A stretch of 18,139 nt of DNA, taken from NCBI GenBank assembly GCA_945870465.1, contig CAMBSS010000087.1, positions 1 to 18,139 on the forward strand, read 5' to 3'. Source of the stretch: Bordetella parapertussis (lineage in GTDB: Bacteria > Pseudomonadota > Gammaproteobacteria > Burkholderiales > SG8-41). This document shows positions 1 through 8,077 of the stretch, piece after piece. The notes under the pieces are model-generated. The model was not told the DNA's origin, made no database searches, and saw only the letters and a program-made list of their open reading frames with translations. Within the stretch, counting starts at the first letter, position 1; each line of letters starts with the position of its first letter. Position numbers and translations under genes: made by a program.

Positions 1-397
1 GGTCGGCCGGTGATTGCAGGCGCTCTTTTTCGGGCGCTGGAGAGTCGTTCTGCAAATACGGCTTGATCGAGTGGTATTGCTTGAAGAACTGCGACATGTC
101 GACGATCAGGTCGCGGATCACCGGCAGGCCGGGCAGCGGCCGTATCACCACGGGCTCTTTGAGATCGGCGAGCTTGGTGATGCATGCGAGGCCGTTCTTG
201 CCATTGATGTTCATCGCATCCGAACCGCACACCCCCTCGCGGCACGAGCGGCGCAGCGACAATGTGTCGTCGTGCTCCTTGATGCGGATCAAAGCATCCA
301 GCAGCATGCGGTCGGTCGCCTCCATTTCAATGTCGTAGTCCTTCATAAAGGGCTTGGCGTCGACATCGGGGTTGTAACGGTAGATTGAGAAGCGCAT
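1..397 (-). CDS. sdhB: Succinate dehydrogenase iron-sulfur subunit SdhB (partial, N-terminal 132 residues)
   Basis: This is the iron-sulfur subunit of complex II, which passes electrons from the flavoprotein SdhA to quinone through three Fe-S clusters. The start ATG at 397-395 has AGGA seven bases upstream. The first 132 residues are present and the gene runs off the left edge, so the [4Fe-4S] and [3Fe-4S] half is not seen. The visible part is the plant-type ferredoxin domain with the [2Fe-2S] loop: C52, C57, D60 and C72 in the context SCREGVCGSD...GKNGLAC. The Asp in place of a third cysteine is also found in the E. coli enzyme. It is the last gene of sdhCDAB seen here. It is separated from sdhA by an unusually long 140-base gap that holds a repeat element. 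Confidence 0.96.
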   Translation of the reverse strand, partial: MRFSIYRYNPDVDAKPFMKDYDIEMEATDRMLLDALIRIKEHDDTLSLRRSCREGVCGSDAMNINGKNGLACITKLADLKEPVVIRPLPGLPVIRDLIVDMSQFFKQYHSIKPYLQNDSPAPEKERLQSPAD

Positions 398-447
398 CGA
401 TATTCCTAAAATGGTTCTAATCAGCTTTATCTGTCAACTTACTTCGT

Positions 448-537
448 TGCGTGAAGAAGTGAATGTGTGCAGGCGTGAATTAAACCGCAAAGCGCCCTGG
501 CCTCTTTCACTTTTTCACCCATTCACTCTTTCACGCA
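448..537. repeat. Inverted pair of eight-base-period arrays (GTGAANNN / NNNTTCAC) between sdhA and sdhB
   Basis: On the plus strand GTGAA begins at 451, 459 and 475, with a degenerate unit at 467, all in an eight-base register. Facing it, TTCAC begins at 506, 514, 522 and 530, again exactly eight bases apart. The outer parts, 448-465 and 520-537, are inverted copies matching at 16 of 18 positions, so the transcript could fold into a long stem with a loop of about 54 bases. The right arm ends at the base before the sdhA stop codon. It could act as a partial terminator or an mRNA stabiliser between sdhA and sdhB, or be a dispersed repeat with no role. There is no T-tract typical of an intrinsic terminator on the minus strand. 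Confidence 0.8.
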
Positions 538-2298
538 CTAATAGACACGGGGTTTGGGCTGGAACGATTCAACCGTCAACGGCTTCAGCTTGACCGGCTT
601 GTACTGCAGCTTGTCGCCGTCCTTGAACCAGAACGTGTGCTTCATCCAGTTCGCGTCGTCGCGGTCAGGGTGATCGCTGCGGTCGTGAGCGCCGCGGCTT
701 TCGGTGCGCGCCGCCGCCGAAATCATGGTCGAAACGGCCGTATCGACCAGGTTGTCGAGTTCGATCGCTTCCAGACGCGCGGTGTTGAAAACCTTGCTTT
801 TGTCTTTGACGAACGTGTGCTTGACGCGCTCGGCGACCGCCAGCATCTTGCGCACGCCGTCGGCCAGACTGTCGGGGAAACGGAACACCCCGCAATGCAA
901 TTGCATGGTGCGGCGCATTTCCGCGCCGACTTCCGAAACGCTCTCGCCCGACTTTGCCCCGTCGAGGCGCGCCAGACGCGCCAGCGAGCGGTCGGCGGCG
1001 TCCTTCGGCAACTCCTTGAACGCTTTTTCGCCGGCGATGTCCCGTACCACCTGCTCGGCGGAAGATTTGCCGAATACCAGCAAGTCCAGCAATGAGTTGG
1101 TACCGAGACGATTGGCGCCGTGCACCGATACGCACGAACATTCACCGGCAGCATACAGACCGCGCACGATATTCTCGTTGGCGCCATCCGGAATGTAAAC
1201 CTGGCCGTGATAGTTGGCCGGCACACCGCCCATCTGGTAATGGCAGGTCGGCACCACCGGTATCGGTTCCCTGGTGCAATCGACGTTCGCGAATTTCATC
1301 GCGATTTCGCGTATGCCCGGCAGGCGCTTGTCGATGACTTCCGCGCCCAGGTGGTCGAGCTTCAGCAAGATATATTCGCCGTCCTTGCCGGCGCCGCGGC
1401 CTTCCTTGATTTCGGTCGCCATCGCGCGCGACACCACGTCACGCGACGCAAGGTCTTTCACGGTCGGCGCATAGCGCTCCATGAAACGCTCGCCGTTCTT
1501 GTTGAGCAGGAAGCCGCCCTCGCCGCGCACGCCTTCCGTAATCAGCACGCCCGCACCCGCCACCCCGGTCGGGTGGAACTGCCAGAATTCCATGTCTTCG
1601 AGCGGAACGCCCGCGCGCGCCGCCATGCCGAGGCCGTCGCCGGTGTTGATGAATGCGTTGGTGCTGGCCGAATAGATGCGCCCTGCGCCGCCGGTGGCGA
1701 GCAAAGTCGCCTTGGCCTGCAGTATCATCACTTCGCTGGTTTCCATTTCCATCGCCACCACGCCAAGCACGTCACCTGCCTGGTCGCGAATCAAATCGAG
1801 CGCCATCCACTCGACGAAGAACTGCGTGTGCGCGCGCACGTTGCGCTGGTAGAGGGTGTGCAGCATGGCGTGACCGGTGCGGTCCGCGGCCGCGCACGAG
1901 CGCTTGACCGGGCCTTCGCCGTAATTGCGCGTCTGGCCGCCAAACGGCCGCTGGTAAATGCGGCCATCGGGCGTGCGGTCGAACGGCATGCCGAAGTGCT
2001 CGAGCTCGTAAACCGCTTCATTCGCCTTACGGCACATGAATTCGATCGCGTCCTGGTCGCCGAGATAGTCCGAGCCCTTGACGGTATCGAACATGTGCCA
2101 GTGCCAATTGTCTTCGCCGTCGTTGCCGAGCGACGCGGCGACGCCGCCCTGCGCCGCGACGGTATGCGAGCGGGTGGGAAATACTTTCGACAACACCGCG
2201 ACCTTCAGATTGGCTTCCGACAGGTGAAGCGCTGCGCGCAGCCCGGACCCCCCCGCCCCCACGACTACCGCATCAAACTGTCTTTTGGCGATCGTCAT
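538..2298 (-). CDS. sdhA: Succinate dehydrogenase flavoprotein subunit SdhA
   Basis: This is the catalytic subunit of complex II, oxidising succinate to fumarate at a covalently bound FAD on the cytoplasmic face of the inner membrane. It has 586 residues (E. coli 588). The dinucleotide-binding motif GAGGSG is at residues 14-19. H45 in SHTVAAQGG is the expected FAD attachment site. H242 in FHPTG and R286 in LASRDVV match the substrate-binding His and the proton-shuttle Arg of the E. coli enzyme, with a further His at 353 (TCHYQMGG) and Arg at 397 (HGANRLGTNS). The start is four bases after the sdhD stop, with GGAG upstream, so it is translated with sdhCD. No damage or odd residue was found. 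Confidence 0.98.
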   Translation of the reverse strand: MTIAKRQFDAVVVGAGGSGLRAALHLSEANLKVAVLSKVFPTRSHTVAAQGGVAASLGNDGEDNWHWHMFDTVKGSDYLGDQDAIEFMCRKANEAVYELEHFGMPFDRTPDGRIYQRPFGGQTRNYGEGPVKRSCAAADRTGHAMLHTLYQRNVRAHTQFFVEWMALDLIRDQAGDVLGVVAMEMETSEVMILQAKATLLATGGAGRIYSASTNAFINTGDGLGMAARAGVPLEDMEFWQFHPTGVAGAGVLITEGVRGEGGFLLNKNGERFMERYAPTVKDLASRDVVSRAMATEIKEGRGAGKDGEYILLKLDHLGAEVIDKRLPGIREIAMKFANVDCTREPIPVVPTCHYQMGGVPANYHGQVYIPDGANENIVRGLYAAGECSCVSVHGANRLGTNSLLDLLVFGKSSAEQVVRDIAGEKAFKELPKDAADRSLARLARLDGAKSGESVSEVGAEMRRTMQLHCGVFRFPDSLADGVRKMLAVAERVKHTFVKDKSKVFNTARLEAIELDNLVDTAVSTMISAAARTESRGAHDRSDHPDRDDANWMKHTFWFKDGDKLQYKPVKLKPLTVESFQPKPRVY

Positions 2299-2302
2299 TG
2301 CT

Positions 2303-2650
2303 TTATATGCTCCACAAAATCTGAACTGACCAGCCGGCGCAGGCGATAAGCGCGGCGATCACCAGCACATACAACGCAAGCCGCACGCCGCTATGCTTGA
2401 TGTAATCCATGAAAATATTGCGCACGCCTATCCACGCGTGCAAATACAGGCTCAGCAGGAACAGCAGCGTGGCAAGCTTCATCCAGCCCGGTGAGAACAA
2501 CTGGCGCCACGCGTCGTAATCGATTTTCGGTGCAGCCAGCAAGAGGCCGACGAACAACAGCGTATACAACGCCATGACGATGGCCGTAATGCGCTGCGCG
2601 AGCCAGTCGCGCAGGCCGTAATGAGCACCTATGACTGCGCGATTTACCAT
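2303..2650 (-). CDS. sdhD: Succinate dehydrogenase membrane anchor SdhD
   Basis: This is the small membrane anchor of complex II, helping bind heme b and quinone. The 115 residues equal the E. coli length. Three membrane segments are visible at about 20-41, 57-80 and 91-113. H71 in LHAWIG and the DY pair at 82-83 fall at the same positions as the E. coli heme ligand H71 and quinone-site Y83. The reading frame stays open upstream to 2827, but the ATG at 2650-2648 gives the family-typical N-terminus and overlaps the sdhC stop by seven bases, indicating translational coupling. The upstream extension reads as arginine-rich shadow of sdhC. Confidence 0.95.
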   Translation of the reverse strand: MVNRAVIGAHYGLRDWLAQRITAIVMALYTLLFVGLLLAAPKIDYDAWRQLFSPGWMKLATLLFLLSLYLHAWIGVRNIFMDYIKHSGVRLALYVLVIAALIACAGWSVQILWSI

Positions 2651-3015
2651 AAGCACGCTCCGACGACGATAGTCAGGGTTATGCTGATCACGACTACCAG
2701 CTTGCTCGTGAGCCGTGCTGTAGCCAGTTCGGTCCCCAGATCGATGTCCATCACCAGGTGCCGGATGCCCGCGCACAGATGATGAAAATATCCCCACAGC
2801 AGCGCCAGCATGACGATCTTCACGCACCAGTTGGAGGCAATCTGCCGGAATGTGTCAAAAGTGTCGGCCGAAGTGAGGCTGCACTGCAATGCGAACAGTA
2901 AAATCTGCAGCGAGAGGAACAAAACCGCGCCGCTGACTCGATGCATGATCGACACCAGCGCAGGCAGCGGCAGTCTGATCTGCAGCAGGTTGAGATATTT
3001 TGGACGCGTAGTCAT
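2644..3015 (-). CDS. sdhC: Succinate dehydrogenase cytochrome b556 subunit SdhC
   Basis: This is the larger membrane anchor, giving one heme b ligand and much of the ubiquinone site. With the ATG at 3015-3013 it has 123 residues and begins MTTRPKYLNL, the usual start for the family (RPKxLNL). SIMHRVSG holds S22 and R26, equivalent to E. coli quinone-site S27 and R31. H79, seven residues before the H of GIRHLVMD, aligns with heme ligand H84. Three membrane helices lie near residues 22-44, 62-84 and 103-122. An in-frame ATG at 3075 would add 20 residues of atypical sequence; neither start has a strong ribosome site. It is the first gene of the sdh operon. Confidence 0.94.
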   Translation of the reverse strand: MTTRPKYLNLLQIRLPLPALVSIMHRVSGAVLFLSLQILLFALQCSLTSADTFDTFRQIASNWCVKIVMLALLWGYFHHLCAGIRHLVMDIDLGTELATARLTSKLVVVISITLTIVVGACLW

Positions 3016-3058
3016 GTCTTTCTGACCGAATTGGAGTTTTTTTACGCCCCGCCAGTCC

Positions 3059-3087
3059 TTCATACGCACTGGCAAGGGGTTTTACAA
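3059..3087 (-). promoter_or_regulatory. Candidate sigma70 promoter for sdhCDAB
   Basis: Read on the minus strand, TTGTAA (3087-3082) is followed after exactly 17 bases by TATGAA (3064-3059), each matching four of six consensus bases. It is placed to start transcription some 35 bases before the sdhC ATG. It sits in the 156-base gap between the amidase stop and sdhC, where the operon promoter is expected. The match is modest, and read-through from the amidase is not excluded because no terminator is visible after it. Confidence 0.35.
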
Positions 3088-3171
3088 CGACGGACTGCCG
3101 GGAGCGCTGATTTTACCAGCAATTGGTGCGTTGCAAAAGAAGCAGCAGTCCGGAATACCGGAAAAAATTAT

Positions 3172-4503
3172 TTATGCACGCATTAACCAGTGCGCGACCG
3201 CGCAAAGCGCGCCATCACGCCCCTGACCTCCGATCAATTGCAGCCCCAAAGGCAGACCGGCGACCGTCATCAACGGCAGGCTGAACGCCGGCACACCGAG
3301 AAACGACGCAAACACCAGAAAAGCCCTGCTGCCGGTATGTTCAAGCCCGACCGGCGCCGCTCCCGATGCTGCGAGCGTAATAAAACCATCTGCATGATCT
3401 GCAAGCGCATTGAAACGAGCGCGCATCGCCGCCTTTTCCGCCAGCAGGCTAGCGTAGTATTCCGGCGTCATGGTCGCGGCCTTTGCGGTACGGTCGCGCA
3501 CGCGCTGTATCACGCGGTCGCCGTAGCGCCGCACGTATTGTTCATATGGCCATTTCATTTCATAGGCGGTGACGTCGAGGGATCTTTCGATGAAAGCATC
3601 ATCAAAAGCGGCTTCGAGCGCAGCAACGCCGCTGTCGTTGTCGCGGCTGACAATTTCGACACCATCTCGCGCGCACCGTTCCATCAAAGCAACGAATGCT
3701 TCGCGCGTTGCGGTATCGATTTCCTGCCAGCCCCTGGTGTGTAGATGAATCAAACGCCGCGGCTTCACCGGTGCAGGCAATTTGGCGCTCGCGCCGTTCA
3801 GCAGCGGCTGCCCCGGGCTGCCGGCGGCAAGCGCCAGATGCGACGCCGTGCGCCACGTATCTTCCAGCGTGGCGCCGAGCACGCCAAGATGATCGTGCGT
3901 AGTCGAAATCGGGTGCACACCGGCCATAGTCAGCGCGCCGTGGGTGGGCTTGAAGCCGACGACGCCACAATACGATGCGGGCCGTAGGGTCGAACCCTGA
4001 GTTTGCGTGCCCAGCGCGACGGGCAGCATACCGGCCCCCACCGCCGCCGCCGAACCGCTCGACGAACCGCCGGGCGTGCGCGTCGCATCAAACGGATTGG
4101 TCGTCGCGCCGGGACCCCCGCACGCAAACTCCGTCGTCACCGTCTTGCCGACGATGACTGCCCCCCCGTGCCGCATTGCCTGCACGCACGCGGCGTCATA
4201 GCGCGGCTGCCAGCCGGCGAACAGCGCGCTTCCCATCTGGGTCGGCATGTCGCTGGTATCCATGATGTCCTTGATGCCCACCGGACAACCATCCACGATC
4301 GACAACGGACGGCCCGCGCGATAGCGCGCGGTCGCAAGATCGGCTGCCGCGCGCGCGGCATCGAGATTCAGCGTGACGAATGCTTTGACCGTCGGCTCGC
4401 GTGCAACCAGGGTTTCGAGGCATTGCTCGAGCAATTCCCGAGGCGTCCGCGCGCCGGACATGAAATCCGGCACCGCGCGTGCAAAACTGGCCAACTGCTT
4501 CAT
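3172..4503 (-). CDS. Amidase, amidase-signature family (GatA-like)
   Basis: This is a serine hydrolase of the amidase-signature family, hydrolysing an amide of unknown identity to acid and ammonia. It has 443 residues, typical of the family. The Ser-cisSer-Lys triad is complete: K78 in VGIKDIMD, cis-Ser S147 in the glycine/serine loop TPGGSSSGSAAAV, and nucleophile S171 in TQTQGSTLRPAS. The 24-residue spacing between the two serines equals that of fatty acid amide hydrolase. The start ATG at 4503 was chosen because it gives MKQLASFARAVPDF; the open frame extends to 4632 only over low-complexity Arg/Ser/Pro sequence. It lies ten bases after the Bug gene, so the two are probably one transcript. 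It is not expected to be the tRNA amidotransferase GatA, since no gatB or gatC is near. Substrate unknown. Confidence 0.88.
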   Translation of the reverse strand: MKQLASFARAVPDFMSGARTPRELLEQCLETLVAREPTVKAFVTLNLDAARAAADLATARYRAGRPLSIVDGCPVGIKDIMDTSDMPTQMGSALFAGWQPRYDAACVQAMRHGGAVIVGKTVTTEFACGGPGATTNPFDATRTPGGSSSGSAAAVGAGMLPVALGTQTQGSTLRPASYCGVVGFKPTHGALTMAGVHPISTTHDHLGVLGATLEDTWRTASHLALAAGSPGQPLLNGASAKLPAPVKPRRLIHLHTRGWQEIDTATREAFVALMERCARDGVEIVSRDNDSGVAALEAAFDDAFIERSLDVTAYEMKWPYEQYVRRYGDRVIQRVRDRTAKAATMTPEYYASLLAEKAAMRARFNALADHADGFITLAASGAAPVGLEHTGSRAFLVFASFLGVPAFSLPLMTVAGLPLGLQLIGGQGRDGALCAVAHWLMRA

Positions 4504-4513
4504 CTGTGATTGC

Positions 4514-5479
4514 CTAATCCGCGCTGATGCCGGCGGCCTTGACGACTTTGGCCCACTTGGCGACTTCGGTATTGATATAGGCGGCCGTCTGCTCGGGCGG
4601 ATTGCCGACCGGTTCGAGGCCGAGGCCGGCATAGCGCTCGGCCAGTTCAGGCGCGCGCAGAATGCGTGTCACTTCGTCGTTCAATTGCGTAACGACCGCT
4701 TTGGGCGTCGCTGCCGGCGCCAGCAGCGCGTACCACACGTCAACCTCATAGCCGGGAACGCCCGCCTCCGCCACCGTCGGCACTTGTGGAATCGCTGCCG
4801 AACGCTTGCGCCCGGCGACCGCCAGCACGCGCAGCTTGCCGGCATTCACATGTTGTATGGTCGAAAGTATCGCCGCAAACGTGAGCGACACCCGGCCCGA
4901 TATCAAATCCGTGATGCCCGGCGCGGTGCCCTTGTATGGCACGTGCACGACATCGCTCGAAGTCATCAGTTTCAGCAATTCCATGGCGAGATGCGCGGGA
5001 CTGCCGTTGCCCGACGACGCGTAATAGATTTGTGCTGGCCGCGATTTCGCGAGCGTGATCAATTCCTTCACCGTCCTGACCGGCAGCGAAGGATGCACAA
5101 CGAGTATGTTCGGCGAATTGACCAGGACAGTGATTGGCGTCAGATCGCGCACCGGATCATACGGCAGATTGCGGTGCGAAGTCGGGATCACTGCGTAGCT
5201 GATGGATATGGTCAGCAACGTATGTCCGTCAGGCGGCGCCTTGGCCACCAGCTCGCTGCCGATCGCGCCGCCTGCACCTGCGCGGTTTTCGATTACGACC
5301 TGCTGCGACCATTTCTCGCCGAGTTTTTGCCCGACGATGCGCGAAATCGTGTCGACGCCACCGCCTGCCGCGCTGGCGGCAACTATGCGCAGCGGCTTCA
5401 CGGGGAAAGTTTGCGCATTGCCGGTCTGCGCGAGACCAATAGCCGCCAGTGCCGCGCCCATCAGGAATAAATTTTTCAT
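4514..5479 (-). CDS. Tripartite tricarboxylate transporter receptor (TctC/Bug family) periplasmic binding protein
   Basis: This is a periplasmic solute receptor of the Bug/TctC family, which usually binds carboxylates or small aromatic or amide compounds. It has 321 residues. The N-terminus is a clear signal peptide: a positive start, a hydrophobic run to about residue 17, then likely cleavage after A22 before QTFPVKPLRI. Family motifs follow: AAGGGVDTISRIVGQ, VVIENRAGAGGAIGSELVAKAPPDG and the later VPYKGTAPGITDLISGRV. No TctA or TctB membrane genes are present, so it is an orphan receptor, as is common where this family is expanded (for example Bordetella). The adjacent downstream amidase suggests the captured ligand may be an amide or its acid product, but this is inference. 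The open frame extends beyond the chosen start, but only this ATG leaves the signal peptide intact. Confidence 0.92.
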   Translation of the reverse strand: MKNLFLMGAALAAIGLAQTGNAQTFPVKPLRIVAASAAGGGVDTISRIVGQKLGEKWSQQVVIENRAGAGGAIGSELVAKAPPDGHTLLTISISYAVIPTSHRNLPYDPVRDLTPITVLVNSPNILVVHPSLPVRTVKELITLAKSRPAQIYYASSGNGSPAHLAMELLKLMTSSDVVHVPYKGTAPGITDLISGRVSLTFAAILSTIQHVNAGKLRVLAVAGRKRSAAIPQVPTVAEAGVPGYEVDVWYALLAPAATPKAVVTQLNDEVTRILRAPELAERYAGLGLEPVGNPPEQTAAYINTEVAKWAKVVKAAGISAD

Positions 5480-5571
5480 GCCGCATTCTAACGTGAGCTG
5501 CAGGCAAAGTCGTTTGCATGCCTGTCGCCGCGGGCAGACTGCATTTTCCTCAACGCAGCGACGCGTCGGCG

Positions 5572-5580
5572 TGCTATACT
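5572..5580 (+). promoter_or_regulatory. Candidate extended -10 promoter for mdh
   Basis: TGC followed by TATACT forms an extended -10 element (TGnTATAnT), about 79 bases before the mdh ATG. No good -35 hexamer is seen 16-18 bases upstream, which fits an extended -10 promoter. It lies in the 179-base divergent gap between the Bug receptor and mdh. Confidence 0.4.
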
Positions 5581-5658
5581 CGACCCTAAGCCATTGTTTA
5601 TGCTCTCTTACGTGGCGCACACCGACTCACCCACCCTCGTTGCCAGGAGCATCTCCAG

Positions 5659-6648
5659 ATGAAACGCCCTGTTCGCGTTGCCGTCACCGGCGCCGCCGGC
5701 CAAATTGGCTACAGCCTGTTGTTCAGAATCGCCAGCGGAGAAATGCTCGGCAAAGACCAACCCGTCATCCTGCAATTGCTCGAAATCCCCGACGAAAAAG
5801 CGCAAAAAGCCTTGCGCGGCGTGATGATGGAACTCGACGATTGCGCGTTCCCTCTGCTCGACGCCATGATCCCGGCGAGCGATCCGAACGTCGCGTTCAA
5901 GGACGTCGATTTCGCCCTGTTGGTCGGTGCCCGCCCGCGCGGACCCGGCATGGAACGCAAGGATCTCCTCGAAGCGAACGGCAAAATCTTCGGACCGCAG
6001 GGCAAAGCCCTGAGCGACGTCGCGAGCCGCGATGTCAAAGTGCTGGTGGTCGGCAACCCCGCCAACACGAACTGCCTGATCGCCATGAAAAACGCGCCGA
6101 AACTGAAACCTTCGCAGTTCACGGCGATGCTGCGGCTCGACCACAACCGCTCGCTGACGCAAGTCGCGCAAAAAGTCGGCAAACCTGTTTCCGCCATCAG
6201 GAAAATGACGGTGTGGGGCAATCACTCGGCAACCCAGTACCCGGATATTTTCCAGGCCGAAGCTGACGGCAAGAAAGTCTGGCCGCAAATCAACGACCAG
6301 GCCTGGCTCGAAAACACTTTCATTCCCATGATTCAGAAACGCGGCGCCGCCATCATCGAAGCGCGCGGCCTCTCCTCCGCCGCAAGCGCCGCCAATGCCG
6401 CCATGGACCACATGCGCACCTGGGTACAGGGCACCGCGGACGGCGACTGGGTGAGCATGGGCGTGCCCTCCGACGGCAGCTACGGCATTGAAGAAGGCGT
6501 GCTGTACGGATACCCGTGCACCTGCAAGAACGGCAAGTTCGAAATCGTCAAAGGCATAGACATCAGCGATTTCAGCCGCACGCGCATGCAGGCCACGCTG
6601 AAGGAACTGCACGAAGAGCGCGACGGCGTGAAGCACCTGCTGGGTTAA
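5659..6648 (+). CDS. mdh: Malate dehydrogenase (NAD-dependent, LDH-like group)
   Basis: This enzyme interconverts malate and oxaloacetate with NAD in the cytoplasm. It has 329 residues, as usual for the betaproteobacterial, cytosolic-type group. The Rossmann nucleotide loop GAAGQIGY is at residues 11-18. The substrate arginines are in the mobile loop [11 protein letters not shown] (about 90-100) and in LDHNR (R164). The catalytic pair is D161 (LDHNR) and H189 (WGNHS). AGGAG nine bases before the ATG is a good ribosome site. It is followed by a perfect intrinsic terminator, so it is probably transcribed apart from the prp genes. Its product, oxaloacetate, is the co-substrate of PrpC encoded next. 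Confidence 0.98.
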   Translation: MKRPVRVAVTGAAGQIGYSLLFRIASGEMLGKDQPVILQLLEIPDEKAQKALRGVMMELDDCAFPLLDAMIPASDPNVAFKDVDFALLVGARPRGPGMERKDLLEANGKIFGPQGKALSDVASRDVKVLVVGNPANTNCLIAMKNAPKLKPSQFTAMLRLDHNRSLTQVAQKVGKPVSAIRKMTVWGNHSATQYPDIFQAEADGKKVWPQINDQAWLENTFIPMIQKRGAAIIEARGLSSAASAANAAMDHMRTWVQGTADGDWVSMGVPSDGSYGIEEGVLYGYPCTCKNGKFEIVKGIDISDFSRTRMQATLKELHEERDGVKHLLG

Positions 6649-6669
6649 TACGGACCATGCCAAGCAAAT

Positions 6670-6703
6670 AAGGCGGCCACCGGCAACGGTTCCGCCTTTT
6701 TTT
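6670..6703 (+). terminator. Intrinsic terminator after mdh
   Basis: The outer stem AAGGCGG (6670-6676) pairs with CCGCCTT (6692-6698). An inner stem ACCG/CGGT closes on a GCAA tetraloop of the GNRA type. A run of seven Ts (6697-6703) follows. It lies 22 bases after the mdh stop. Confidence 0.92.
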
Positions 6704-6758
6704 GCGTCCGCCAGCTACCGCAACGACAAAACAGAAACGCAGTCAGAACCACCGCATC

Positions 6759-6768
6759 AAAGGAGGAG
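6759..6768 (+). promoter_or_regulatory. Very strong ribosome binding site of prpC
   Basis: AAAGGAGGAG is a nearly full complement of the 16S rRNA tail and sits six bases before the prpC ATG. It is the strongest such site in the window and fixes the prpC start. No convincing promoter was found between the mdh terminator and this site. Confidence 0.85.
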
Positions 6769-6774
6769 ATCGAC

Positions 6775-7953
6775 ATGAGCAGCAACAACGCACCCGCCGC
6801 CTTCAAGCCGAAAAAATCAGTCGCGCTGTCGGGCATCACCGCCGGCAATACGGCCCTGTGCACCGTCGGCCGCAGCGGCAACGACCTGAATTACCGCGGC
6901 TACGACATCCTCGACATCGCCGACCACTGCGAATTCGAGGAAATCGCCTATCTGCTGATCCACGGCACCCTGCCCAGTGCGGCCCAGCTCGCCAATTACA
7001 AGGTCAAGCTGCAAGCGCTGCGCGGCCTGCCGCAAGCAGTGAAAGCCGCGCTCGAATGCCTCCCCGCCGCCGCGCACCCGATGGACGTCATGCGTACCGG
7101 CTGTTCGGTTCTGGGCTGCGCCATGCCGGAAAAAGACGACCACAACATGCCCGGCGCGCGCGACATCGCAGACCGCCTCATCGCTTCGTTCGGCTCCATG
7201 CTGCTCTACTGGTTTCACTTCAGCCAGAACGGACGCCGCATCGAAGTCGAGACCGACGACGATTCGATCGGCGGTCATTTTCTGCATCTGCTGCATGGCA
7301 AACGGCCGACTGCCAATTGGGTGCGCGCGATGCACACATCGCTCAATCTTTACGCGGAGCACGAATTCAACGCATCGACTTTCGCCTGCCGCGTCGTTGC
7401 CGGCACCGGGTCGGACATGCATTCCGCAATCACCGGCGGCATCGGCGCGCTGCGCGGCCCCAAGCACGGTGGCGCCAACGAAGTCGCATTCGAGGTCATG
7501 AACCGCTATGAAAGCCCGGACGCCGCGGAAACCGACATCGTGACGCGCGTCGCCAACAAGGAAGTCGTGATCGGTTACGGCCACCCGGTTTATACCATCG
7601 CCGATCCGCGCAACAAGATCATCAAGGAAGTCGCGCGCAGCCTGTCGAAAGACACCGCCGACATGGCGATGTTCGAAATCGCGGAGCGCATCGAGACCGT
7701 CATGATGCGCGAGAAAAAAATGTTCGCCAACCTCGACTGGTTCTCGGCCGTGTCGTATTTCAAGATGGGCGTGCCGACCGCGATGTTCACGCCGATATTC
7801 GTGATCTCGCGCACCGCCGGCTGGGCCGCGCACGTGATCGAGCAGCGCATCGACGGCAAAATCATCCGGCCGACTGCGAACTACACCGGCCCTGAGCCGT
7901 GCAAATTCGTGCCACTGGCCGAGCGTGGGAAAACTGCCGCAAAATCAAAGTAA
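6775..7953 (+). CDS. prpC: 2-methylcitrate synthase PrpC (citrate synthase family)
   Basis: This enzyme condenses propionyl-CoA with oxaloacetate to 2-methylcitrate, the entry to the methylcitrate cycle; enzymes of this type also have some citrate synthase activity. It has 392 residues (E. coli PrpC 389). The catalytic residues of the citrate synthase fold are present: H231 in [10 protein letters not shown]270 in GYGHPVY, and D321 in [10 protein letters not shown]. The short N-terminus starting at [12 protein letters not shown] and the C-terminal [13 protein letters not shown] favour PrpC over the longer hexameric GltA. Neighbouring prpD and prpF support this. prpB, the usual neighbour, is absent, and no prpR-like regulator is seen. 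Confidence 0.93.
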   Translation: MSSNNAPAAFKPKKSVALSGITAGNTALCTVGRSGNDLNYRGYDILDIADHCEFEEIAYLLIHGTLPSAAQLANYKVKLQALRGLPQAVKAALECLPAAAHPMDVMRTGCSVLGCAMPEKDDHNMPGARDIADRLIASFGSMLLYWFHFSQNGRRIEVETDDDSIGGHFLHLLHGKRPTANWVRAMHTSLNLYAEHEFNASTFACRVVAGTGSDMHSAITGGIGALRGPKHGGANEVAFEVMNRYESPDAAETDIVTRVANKEVVIGYGHPVYTIADPRNKIIKEVARSLSKDTADMAMFEIAERIETVMMREKKMFANLDWFSAVSYFKMGVPTAMFTPIFVISRTAGWAAHVIEQRIDGKIIRPTANYTGPEPCKFVPLAERGKTAAKSK

Positions 7954-7957
7954 AACC

Positions 7958-8050
7958 TGCCGCAAAGGCGCCAAGACGCAAAGAACTGCAACAAGACGAA
8001 GAAATCGGGACACTTTGCGCTACCCTTTGCGCCTTTGCGCCTTTGCGGCA
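7958..8050. repeat. Inverted pair of eight-base-period arrays (CGCAAAGN / NCTTTGCG) between prpC and the DUF3147 gene
   Basis: The left arm holds three eight-base units at 7961, 7969 and 7977 (CGCAAAGG, CGCCAAGA, CGCAAAGA). The right arm holds three perfect CCTTTGCG units at 8024, 8032 and 8040. Positions 7958-7983 and 8025-8050 are inverted copies matching at 24 of 26 bases with a 41-base loop, giving a very stable hairpin. Six Ts at 8055-8060 follow, so it may act as an attenuating terminator on the plus strand before the DUF3147 gene. CTGCCGCAAA occurs both at the prpC end (7934) and at the left edge of the arm (7957). Repeats of the CGCAAAG type occur between genes in many bacterial genomes; I know of no proven function. 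Confidence 0.85.
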
Positions 8051-8077
8051 AAGATTTTTTAGTCACGGAGGATGAAC

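Noticed and set aside
1120..2349. Long open frame on the plus strand opposite sdhA
   Set aside because: Arg/Ala/His-rich shadow of a GC-rich real gene; no recognisable domain, and SdhA is certain on the other strand.
3150..3161. CCGG-AATA-CCGG palindrome near the amidase stop followed by six As
   Set aside because: Stem of only four pairs and wrong polarity for terminating the minus-strand amidase; likely chance.
4504..4632. N-terminal extension of the amidase frame
   Set aside because: Overlaps the Bug gene end and reads as Ser/Pro/Arg-rich sequence; the ATG at 4503 fits the family.
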